NCBI GenBank assembly: GCA_902803455.1
Contig: CADCQC010000371.1
Coordinates: forward strand, 1 to 5,261
DNA length: 5,261 nucleotides
Direction of reading: 5' to 3'
From: an uncultured Prevotellaceae bacterium
Lineage (GTDB): Bacteria; Bacteroidota; Bacteroidia; Bacteroidales; Bacteroidaceae
Shown here: piece by piece, positions 1 through 5,253 of the stretch
Numbering within the stretch: position 1 is the first letter of the stretch
How the letters are laid out: each line of letters starts with the position of its first letter
Position numbers and translations under genes: made by a program
Notes under the pieces: generated by a model
What the model saw: the letters and a program-made list of their open reading frames with translations, nothing else
Told to the model about the DNA's origin: nothing
Database searches by the model: none

Positions 1-1913
1 AGATTGAGGTTATTACAGTTACCGTTGGTGACAAGGAAATAACTCCAGTTCTTAAGCATATAGCGTGTATATCCCAATGTGGCTGAAAGCATGAAGTAAT
101 CATCTGGCCAGCGCAGACGCTTACCCCATCCCAACGAGAAGCCGAGAAGTTTCACATATTTATCAGGATCGTAGTAACTCTCAAAATTGTTGTAGTAACT
201 GCTTCCTACACCACCTGCCAGGTAGTTGTAATAACTATACCTGTAGGCTGAATTATAGTACGTGCTCGAGATGTCGGTCTGTTTGGAATAGAATGCACCG
301 ACACTGAATTGGATAGGACGCTTGCCACCAAACCACTGAGTGGAGTAAGAGATGTTGCCCGAGTTGTAATAGGTTCCGTTTGACTGCCACCCCAGTGAGA
401 GCACCTCACCATCACCAATGGGCATGATACCACGGTGCTCCCTATTTTTACGGAAGAGGTTGGCCATGGAGAAGTTGTTGAGTTTCAATCCGATACGTCC
501 GATGACGCCCGTCTGTCCCCATCCCAGAGAGAACTCTATCTGGTCGTTGGATTTCTGTTCCAACTGCCAGTTGATATCCACTGTACCATCCTCATTATTG
601 GGTTGCACGTCGGGGTTCACCTTCTCTGGGTCGAAATGCCCCATGGAAGCCAATTCACGAGCAGAACGTTGCAATGCCTCTTTGGAGAAAAGGTCACCAG
701 GCTTGGTGCGCAACTCGCGTCGCACGACATTCTCATATAGACGGTCGTTGCCATTGATCCTCACCTTATTAATATGTGCCTGCGGTCCTTCCTGGATACG
801 CATCTCCAGGTCGATGGAGTCGCCCACGATATTCACCTCTGTCGGCTGCAGGTTATAGAACAGATATCCATGGTTCCAGTATTCGTTGCCCACGGCGTCG
901 TCGTCCTCGGTGAGTCGCTTGTTGAGATGTTTCTGGTTGTAGACATCACCTTTGTTCATGCCCAGGATGCGGCTGAGGTAATCGGTGTTGTAGATGGTAT
1001 TACCCACCCAAGTGATGTTGCGCAGATAGTATTTCTGTCCTTCCTCTACTTTCACATATACATTGACATGCTTGTCGTCAAAGTTCCACACACTATCCTC
1101 AATGATGGCGGCATCACGGAAACCATACTCGTTGTATTTTTCAATCAGTTTCTGCTTGTCTGCCTTCCAACGCTCAGGAGTGAATTTCTTGGATTTGAGG
1201 AACGTGGACAATTTGCCAGCCTCATGGGTCTTGGAGAAAGCGCCCTTCCGGAACAATCCGCCTTTGATCTTCTTGTCGGTCAGTTGCTCGTTGCCCACAA
1301 GGATGATCTCATGCACCTTCATTTTCTCCTTCTTGTCGACTTCCACATCAAGAATGACTTGGTTCTTATTGGTGACATCATCACGCTGGACAATGTTGAT
1401 CTCCGCATTCTTGTAGCCTTTGTCATCAAAATATTTCTTGGCGAGGATCTTGGCTCTGTCGATGATATTGGGGGTGACCTGTCCACCCTTGATGATACCC
1501 AATTTGGCCTCCATGTCCTCACGTTCCGACTTTTTCAAACCGATATAATTGATGGTCGACACACGGGGACGTAAACTCAGATGGATATGCAGATAGATTT
1601 TTTCGGCCACGATGGAGTCGGCAGAGATGGCCACTGTGGAGAAGAGTCCATGCCGCCAATAACGCTTCACAGCATCTGTGATATCGTTGCCTGGAACACT
1701 GATGGTCTGTCCCACGGTAAGTCCGGAGATACCTGTCAGCATGTAGTCCTCATACCCTTCCACACCTGATACAGCGATACCGCCGATAGTCAGTTGCCGC
1801 GGCATACCAGCATAAGAGATGTCGGGATTGATGATTTTCTCCTGGGCATTGACTGCGAATGCTGTCGCAAAAGCCAAGAGAAGGAGGAATGTCCTTAGAT
1901 ATTTCATGTTCAT
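1..1913 (-). CDS. bamA: BamA, outer-membrane protein assembly factor (Omp85 family), 3' end cut off by window
   Basis: BamA is the central subunit of the BAM complex and folds and inserts beta-barrel proteins into the outer membrane. The first 637 codons are present. Residues 1-23 form a signal peptide (hydrophobic LRTFLLLLAFATAFA, cleavage probably after VNA, before QEK). Five POTRA domains follow at about 40-115, 116-195, 197-293, 295-377 and 379-452. POTRA5 is the clearest, with INKVRINGNDRL, VVRRELRTKPGD and ASMGHFDPEKV. The barrel starts near 455 (QIEFSLGWGQ). Roughly the last 250 residues, including the expected closing strands, lie outside the window. Residues 551-581 are a Tyr-rich insert, probably an exposed loop. 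The start could be ATG 1913 or ATG 1907 (MNMK); the first is used here, and both leave the same signal peptide. The gap to the uppS stop is 12 nt with no clear Shine-Dalgarno site, which is usual in Bacteroidota. Identity is certain at family level. Confidence 0.97.
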   Translation of the reverse strand, partial: MNMKYLRTFLLLLAFATAFAVNAQEKIINPDISYAGMPRQLTIGGIAVSGVEGYEDYMLTGISGLTVGQTISVPGNDITDAVKRYWRHGLFSTVAISADSIVAEKIYLHIHLSLRPRVSTINYIGLKKSEREDMEAKLGIIKGGQVTPNIIDRAKILAKKYFDDKGYKNAEINIVQRDDVTNKNQVILDVEVDKKEKMKVHEIILVGNEQLTDKKIKGGLFRKGAFSKTHEAGKLSTFLKSKKFTPERWKADKQKLIEKYNEYGFRDAAIIEDSVWNFDDKHVNVYVKVEEGQKYYLRNITWVGNTIYNTDYLSRILGMNKGDVYNQKHLNKRLTEDDDAVGNEYWNHGYLFYNLQPTEVNIVGDSIDLEMRIQEGPQAHINKVRINGNDRLYENVVRRELRTKPGDLFSKEALQRSARELASMGHFDPEKVNPDVQPNNEDGTVDINWQLEQKSNDQIEFSLGWGQTGVIGRIGLKLNNFSMANLFRKNREHRGIMPIGDGEVLSLGWQSNGTYYNSGNISYSTQWFGGKRPIQFSVGAFYSKQTDISSTYYNSAYRYSYYNYLAGGVGSSYYNNFESYYDPDKYVKLLGFSLGWGKRLRWPDDYFMLSATLGYTRYMLKNWSYFLVTNGNCNNLN

Positions 1914-1925
1914 TTGATTGTCTGT

Positions 1926-2669
1926 TTACACGTTCTCGTCTTCCACCTGTGCCTCTGTCTTTCCAAACCGTCTTTGCCGGTTCTGATAGCATCTGATGGC
2001 CTCATGCAAGTCTTCCTCCATGAAATCAGGCCAATACGTGTCACAGAAATATAGTTCGGAATAAGCAATCTGCCACAAGAGGTAATTAGACACTCTGACT
2101 TCCGCTCCGGTGCGTATGAGCAATTCTGGATCCGGCATGAAGTTGGTCACCATGTGCTTCGACATCAACTGCTCGTCGATGTCCTCGAGACGAAGGCTTC
2201 CCTCCTTTACCTGACGGGCGATCTCCCGCGTAGCGCGTGTGATCTCCCACCGTGAGGAATAACTCAAGGCTACCACCATCTGCATGGCATCATTTGCTGC
2301 AGTATGGTCCATGGTTTCCTGCAGTTTATCCTGCACGTCCTGTGGCAGTCGCTCAATCTCACCGATGACACGGAATCTCACGTTGTTTTTCATGAAGATC
2401 TCATCCTCAAGCGAAGAGAGCACCAGACTCATCAGCGAAGCGATCTCGTCGACAGGCCTGTTCCAGGTCGCTGTCGAGAAGGTGTAGAGCGTCAAAAACT
2501 TCACCCCCAGGCGTGTACATTCCGAGGTGATGCGCCTGACGGCGTCCACCCCAGCCTGATGTCCAAAACTACGTGGTTTACCTTGCTCCAAAGCCCATCT
2601 TCCATTACCGTCCATAATGATGGCAATGTGCTCCGGTATACGATTTAAATCCAAATTATTCATCCTCAT
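1926..2669 (-). CDS. uppS: UppS, undecaprenyl diphosphate synthase (cis-prenyltransferase), with unusual active-site residues
   Basis: UppS condenses isopentenyl diphosphate units onto farnesyl diphosphate to give the C55 carrier lipid needed for peptidoglycan and surface polysaccharides. It is cytosolic and membrane-associated. The product is 247 residues, normal for the family. Visible motifs are IPEHIAIIMDGNGRWA (10-26; D20 is the expected Mg/diphosphate Asp, equivalent to E. coli D26), FGHQAG (H37), SYSSRWEI (136-143, the Bacteroidota form), LLIRTGAEVRVSN (R186, E190, R192, S194) and YSELYFCDTYWPDF (E205). Oddities: the usual F-S-x-E-N-W-x-R-P motif reads FSTATWNRP (64-72), so the conserved Glu and Asn are A67 and T68, and the usual TGGE reads TGAE. 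Everything else looks intact, so it is called a functional gene with altered catalysis possible. The ATG at 2669 overlaps the DUF6089 gene end by 14 nt; a second in-frame ATG at 2663 would shorten this to 8 nt. Translational coupling is likely. Confidence 0.95.
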   Translation of the reverse strand: MRMNNLDLNRIPEHIAIIMDGNGRWALEQGKPRSFGHQAGVDAVRRITSECTRLGVKFLTLYTFSTATWNRPVDEIASLMSLVLSSLEDEIFMKNNVRFRVIGEIERLPQDVQDKLQETMDHTAANDAMQMVVALSYSSRWEITRATREIARQVKEGSLRLEDIDEQLMSKHMVTNFMPDPELLIRTGAEVRVSNYLLWQIAYSELYFCDTYWPDFMEEDLHEAIRCYQNRQRRFGKTEAQVEDENV

Positions 2670-3339
2670 TATGACATGTTCTACATTTGGCCATAAAACT
2701 GTAGGTGAGACTCACCTGCAAGGCCGAATAGCAGTCGGTATTCTTAAAAATCCCACTGCTGGTTATGCTGTATGGGTCTGCAGACCCGTCGAGCCGATCA
2801 TTCATCGAAAAGTTGACCGACCATTCCACGCCCAGGTTCAACCGGTCGGCTAACTTATATTTCACGCCTATCCCCAAGGGCAAACTTGCCGTGACCACAT
2901 TCCTGTCGGATTTGGTATAGACCATCCCCAAGCCTAAGAAGATAAACGGGGTCAGGCGCTGGGCACCCCGATATTCGAGCCCTGTGCCATAGGGCCAGAA
3001 ATTGTACTCGTATGTGGCACAGAGATCCACCATGCTGTTGTTGAACTCATAAGGTGTCTCCGCTGTACCGGGATAGTAGGTCTCCTCATTTTTTGAAGAA
3101 CCTTTCAGTTTGCCGTAGCCCAGACGCAGGCGGAACCCATGATAGAGGTTGATGTGCCTGCGGAGCATCAGCGATGCCATGGGCTGCACGTCTTTCAGCA
3201 ACCCGCTGTTATAATCGCCCAGATAGGTGACCAATCCCAATCCGCCTCCTGCCTCCATCATATACTCCACGTCGCCCTGCGCGCTCATGGCAGCAGGCAT
3301 CATGAATGATAGCAGAAAGAGGATTTTTCTCATGGCCAT
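2656..3339 (-). CDS. DUF6089 family outer-membrane beta-barrel protein
   Basis: The product is 227 residues, with a signal peptide at 1-20 (MAMRKILFLLSFMMPAAMSA, then QGDVEY). The mature part alternates hydrophobic and polar residues as in a small, probably 8-stranded outer-membrane barrel. Segments typical of DUF6089 include AGGGLGLVTYLGDYN (30-44), EYNFWPYGTG (111-120), TPFIFLGLGMVY (130-141) and VEWSVNFSMNDRLDG (171-185). The last strand is near 205-215 (SALQVSLTYSF). A short tail, KCRTCHNEDE, follows and carries C219, C222 and H223. Function is unknown. These proteins are widespread in Bacteroidota, and as I recall they often sit beside uppS and bamA, which suggests a role in, or dependence on, outer-membrane assembly; that is inference. 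The start could be ATG 3339 or ATG 3333. It lies 17 nt after the DUF6242 stop and overlaps uppS by 14 nt. Family assignment is from recognised sequence pattern, not a search. Confidence 0.88.
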   Translation of the reverse strand: MAMRKILFLLSFMMPAAMSAQGDVEYMMEAGGGLGLVTYLGDYNSGLLKDVQPMASLMLRRHINLYHGFRLRLGYGKLKGSSKNEETYYPGTAETPYEFNNSMVDLCATYEYNFWPYGTGLEYRGAQRLTPFIFLGLGMVYTKSDRNVVTASLPLGIGVKYKLADRLNLGVEWSVNFSMNDRLDGSADPYSITSSGIFKNTDCYSALQVSLTYSFMAKCRTCHNEDE

Positions 3340-3356
3340 GCTTCTCAGAAAGGCTT

Positions 3357-4781
3357 TTATTTGGTGAAAATCTTTTGGTCATCCGAATTGTCGCTGCCAC
3401 CGAGCCTTCCTTTCCACACTTGTCCGCTACCGGCACAGAACAGCCAAAGGTAATCGTGGTCATCGACGGTCATCGTGAACGGACCGCTACATTCGAAGCC
3501 TGTCGGCAGATAGTAATTGCTGTTGTTGAGCCAGTAAATACCGCCGTCGTAACTGTAATAGATTCTTTTGAAACCAGCTTCCTGGCATGCACCGATACCG
3601 GCAGCACCGGCGGCTATGATACCCCTGCCATAAGCCACGGCTGTGAGCGACGAAAGCCTTGGCAAGAAATAAGCCGAGCGGTCAATATTATTGATATACA
3701 TCCAGGGTTCTCTGGCAGCAGGCGAAGTGGTGTCAAACACCCCACTCCACACATGGGCATAAGCGTCGTTGGAGAATCGCTCTAAACTGCGGTTTCCGAT
3801 GAGTACGACATTCTCCACATGGCTGTTTGTCAATGAAGGCAGGCAGCAATAGGACACGTCGCCATCGGGCAACAAGATGCCGTCATTATCTAATGGTTCC
3901 AGCGACCAAGTCATCCCCTGGTCGATAGACGACACGAGTTTTCCCTCAAAATTGTAGGCAAAGAGTGTACGGGTGCCAGCGGCTACAAGGCGGTTGATAC
4001 CCTGACATGGTGTGCTTTCCCATTGCAACCCATCATCAGAGCGCAGTAACACGTCATTGGTGTAGAGATAGAGATAGCCGTCCATGCAAACCACATTGCG
4101 GTAGGCGTCTGCAGGAACAGGCTGTGGAAGATTCTCTCCTATGCTTTTCCATCCGTTTTGCTGGCCACTCTCATTGCAGAAAATGGCACCAGACTGGCCG
4201 TAAGAGACAAAAAGGAACAGGTTGCCGTTACAGTTCAAGGCTTTCATTCCCTTTGCATCCACAATGGCCTCAAAGCGGTTGCCGGCATGCCAGATAAATG
4301 AATCAGGCTTTTCCTTGTGAACATTGAGCGTGACGGTATATTCCACCACATTTTTACCATCCAACGAAACGGATTGGAATTTGCGAGGCACGGTGAAATC
4401 GATGGAGTCTGTGCTATAATATGCCTGCAGCGTGTCGCTGTTGATTTTCTTGATAGCAACCATACTGGAATTTTTTGTTCCGATCGTGCAGGCCACATGT
4501 GCCACATCTGTACCATAAGGCAATGAATCGGGATTGTAGATCTGACGGTTCACCTGGTCGATATTGAATTTGTAAGAACTGCCCGTAATGTTCGAGATAT
4601 AGACGCTGTCCTTACCGTCAGATTTTTTTATAGTCTTATAGCATTTCATCGTCCCCAACACAAAAGAAGTGATGGCCGAGTCACTCGGATAGATGATCTC
4701 ATTGGTCTCATCTTTTAGACATGAGGAAAGCACAAAAAGGGCTGACATCATGATAGCGAGAACCTGAAATTTCCTTGTCAT
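3357..4781 (-). CDS. DUF6242 domain lipoprotein with C-terminal Asp-box/propeller-like region
   Basis: The product is 474 residues from ATG 4781. A GTG at 4817 is in frame, but it would add 12 residues in front of an ideal lipoprotein signal, so 4781 is chosen. Residues 1-20 form the signal, and LSSC (18-21) is the lipobox with C21 lipidated. The following L-K-D-E matches the Bacteroidota surface lipoprotein export signal (Lys followed by two acidic residues), so the protein is probably outer-membrane anchored and surface exposed. Residues 30-160 resemble the DUF6242 N-terminal domain (SAITSFVLGTMKCYKT, SSYKFNIDQVNRQIYNPDSLPYGT, VVEYTVTLNVHKEKPDSF). The C-terminal part looks like a propeller with Asp-box motifs: 247-254 (degenerate, D249/G251/W254), 285-292 (SIDQGMTW) and 410-417 (SYDGGIYW). 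Asp boxes are structural turns and do not imply sialidase activity; no catalytic residues could be assigned. Function is unknown. It appears to be the first gene of the operon, with an A-rich, Shine-Dalgarno-less leader. Confidence 0.87.
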   Translation of the reverse strand: MTRKFQVLAIMMSALFVLSSCLKDETNEIIYPSDSAITSFVLGTMKCYKTIKKSDGKDSVYISNITGSSYKFNIDQVNRQIYNPDSLPYGTDVAHVACTIGTKNSSMVAIKKINSDTLQAYYSTDSIDFTVPRKFQSVSLDGKNVVEYTVTLNVHKEKPDSFIWHAGNRFEAIVDAKGMKALNCNGNLFLFVSYGQSGAIFCNESGQQNGWKSIGENLPQPVPADAYRNVVCMDGYLYLYTNDVLLRSDDGLQWESTPCQGINRLVAAGTRTLFAYNFEGKLVSSIDQGMTWSLEPLDNDGILLPDGDVSYCCLPSLTNSHVENVVLIGNRSLERFSNDAYAHVWSGVFDTTSPAAREPWMYINNIDRSAYFLPRLSSLTAVAYGRGIIAAGAAGIGACQEAGFKRIYYSYDGGIYWLNNSNYYLPTGFECSGPFTMTVDDHDYLWLFCAGSGQVWKGRLGGSDNSDDQKIFTK

Positions 4782-4824
4782 TGGATCTATTTTTATTGGG
4801 TTAACAGACAAACACACCCCTTCC

Positions 4825-4853
4825 CCACTTGCGGAATTTCTGATGTCAAGTGG
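4825..4853 (-). repeat. Hairpin in the operon leader
   Basis: CCACTTG (4825-4831) and CAAGTGG (4847-4853) are perfect 7-bp arms around a 15-nt loop, 44-72 nt upstream of the DUF6242 start codon. If transcription starts below the -7 element at 4885-4892, the hairpin lies in the 5' leader. No U-tract follows, so it is not a terminator. It may affect mRNA stability or translation, or may instead be a protein-binding dyad. Its left arm overlaps the 10-bp repeat at 4829-4838, so the two pairings would exclude each other. Confidence 0.45.
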
Positions 4854-4907
4854 AAAAGTGCGGTTGTCCCTGCCTTATTGGCTGCAAATTTACTTAGAAT
4901 TCCGCAA
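4829..4907. repeat. 10-bp perfect inverted repeat spanning the operon promoter and leader
   Basis: TTGCGGAATT at 4829-4838 and AATTCCGCAA at 4898-4907 are exact reverse complements, separated by 59 nt. The distal copy falls in the spacer upstream of the candidate -7 element (4885-4892) and the proximal copy in the leader, so the copies flank the presumed start of transcription. This placement suits a pair of operator half-sites, but a chance repeat in AT-rich DNA cannot be excluded. No regulator is encoded in the window. Confidence 0.4.
4885..4892 (-). promoter_or_regulatory. Candidate promoter -7 element for the DUF6242-DUF6089-uppS-bamA operon
   Basis: Read on the minus strand this is TAAATTTG, a perfect match to the Bacteroidota -7 consensus TAnnTTTG. 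The position expected for the -33 TTG, about 19 nt upstream, has no TTG (GTT instead), so only half the promoter is well matched. The implied start is near 4878, giving a leader of about 95 nt. It is the only perfect -7 match on this strand between the gene and the terminator at 5046. Confidence 0.4.
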
Positions 4908-4951
4908 ATAAAACGTGTTTTCACCACTTTATTATGCAAATTATGGAATAA

Positions 4952-4981
4952 TTGAGAAAATTTTAGGTCTATTTAGATTTG
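4952..4981 (+). promoter_or_regulatory. Strong consensus Bacteroidota promoter on the plus strand
   Basis: TTG (4952-4954), exactly 19 nt, then TAGATTTG (4974-4981) matches both the -33 and -7 consensus of the Bacteroidota primary sigma factor (TTG and TAnnTTTG) at the usual spacing. Transcription would start at about 4984-4988 and run away from the operon, antisense to the small gene at 5096-5191. A 6-bp dyad, AATTAT/ATAATT (4939-4953), overlaps the -33 element and could be an operator. No convincing plus-strand protein gene follows inside the window. Confidence 0.5.
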
Positions 4982-5045
4982 TATTGCCTCTGATTTGTCG
5001 TGTCACAAGCAAAGGCAAGCCAATCGTGAGGAGAGAAGAAGGGAT

Positions 5046-5084
5046 AAAAAAAAGAGGACGACATGAATCACTCACACCGGCCTC
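5046..5084 (-). terminator. Intrinsic terminator of the small membrane protein gene
   Basis: On the minus strand GAGG (5084-5081) pairs with CCTC (5057-5054). After one mismatch the stem continues CGGTGTGA with TCATGTCG around a 3-5 nt loop, then eight T (5053-5046). Several pairs are G-U wobbles that would be A-C mismatches on the plus strand, and the plus strand has no T-tract here, so the structure belongs to a minus-strand transcript. It lies 11 nt after the stop codon at 5096. It also insulates the downstream operon from this transcript, so the operon needs its own promoter. Confidence 0.72.
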
Positions 5085-5087
5085 CTG

Positions 5088-5114
5088 AAAACAATTCAAC
5101 GAATGTTGGTTTTT
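5088..5114 (+). terminator. Weak possible terminator on the plus strand
   Basis: CAAC (5097-5100), loop GAAT, GTTG (5105-5108), then G and five T (5110-5114). An alternative pairing is AAAACAA (5088-5094) with TTGgTTTT (5106-5113). The stem is short and AT-rich, so termination would be inefficient at best. It is listed because it would close the candidate antisense RNA. Confidence 0.2.
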
Positions 5115-5191
5115 ACTAAAGCTATGACACTTAGCACTGTCGCAATAAGGACAACAGCCAACATCATCGCTGTTTCAAAATCTAATAACAT
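5096..5191 (-). CDS. Small single-span membrane protein (31 residues), unrecognised
   Basis: An ATG at 5191 opens a 31-codon frame ending TGA at 5096-5098. The product starts MLLDFETAMM and continues LAVVLIATVLSVIALV then KTNIR. One hydrophobic helix (about residues 8-26) has acidic residues before it (D4, E6) and basic residues after it (K27, R31), so the C-terminus should face the cytoplasm. Support for a real gene: AAGG 8 nt before the ATG (5200-5203), an intrinsic terminator 11 nt after the stop, and a TTTGCA promoter fragment at the window end. It is not a recognised family. The pattern of an aromatic residue plus Glu before a single helix with a basic tail resembles TxpA/BsrG-type holin-like toxins of Firmicutes, but this is topology only. 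It could equally be a small subunit or regulator of a membrane protein. A plus-strand promoter faces it. Confidence 0.5.
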   Translation of the reverse strand: MLLDFETAMMLAVVLIATVLSVIALVKTNIR

Positions 5192-5199
5192 AATCTTTA

Positions 5200-5203
5200 C
5201 CTT
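5200..5203 (-). promoter_or_regulatory. Ribosome-binding site of the small membrane protein gene
   Basis: AAGG on the minus strand lies 8 nt before the ATG at 5191, a good spacing. It stands out because the four operon genes in this window lack clear Shine-Dalgarno sites, and it is the main reason for choosing this start over the in-frame ATGs at codons 9 and 10. Confidence 0.4.
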
Positions 5204-5253
5204 AAATCTATCAAACTACTAACCTAATGAAAAAAGCATTCTCACGAACACGA

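Larger units (their letters stand above)
4984..5114 (+). ncRNA. Possible antisense small RNA to the 31-residue membrane protein gene
   Basis: The region starts just after the consensus promoter. It opens with a stem-loop in which TTGCCT (4984-4989) pairs with AGGCAA (5013-5018), and TTGT (4995-4998) pairs with ACAA (5005-5008) around loop CGTGTC. A weak dyad followed by five T (about 5088-5114) could end the RNA, giving roughly 130 nt. From 5046 on it would be fully complementary to the 3' part and terminator of the small minus-strand mRNA. No known RNA family is recognised. It could instead be the leader of a plus-strand gene beyond the window. The 3' end is the least certain part. Confidence 0.3.

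Noticed and set aside
774..1574. Long plus-strand open frame (266 codons) opposite bamA
   Set aside because: It lies entirely antisense to the well-supported bamA POTRA region, its product resembles no domain, and there is no promoter or ribosome site. It is a shadow of coding composition.
1750..1992. Minus-strand 80-codon frame across the uppS/bamA junction
   Set aside because: It is out of frame with both genes and covers the end of uppS and the bamA signal peptide, which are both well supported.
3306..3785. Plus-strand open frame of 159 codons opposite the DUF6242 gene end
   Set aside because: Antisense to a clear lipoprotein gene and to the DUF6242/DUF6089 junction, with no domain or signal of its own.
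4782..4817. GTG at 4817 as the start of the DUF6242 lipoprotein
   Set aside because: It would put 12 residues with a Cys and Pro before an otherwise ideal lipoprotein signal; ATG 4781 gives a normal 20-residue signal.
4937..4944. Second minus-strand promoter-like box (TAATTTG)
   Set aside because: The box is one base short of TAnnTTTG and has no TTG at the right distance; TAAATTTG at 4885-4892 is better.
5063..5119. Plus-strand 18-codon frame (MNHSHRPPENNSTNVGFY) with GAGG 5 nt before the ATG
   Set aside because: The GAGG is the complement of the minus-strand terminator stem, so the ribosome site is probably accidental. The peptide has no run of repeated codons typical of an attenuator leader.
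5103..5222. Plus-strand 39-codon frame antisense to the small membrane protein
   Set aside because: No ribosome site or terminator, no coherent hydrophobic segment, and it is opposite the better-supported minus-strand frame.
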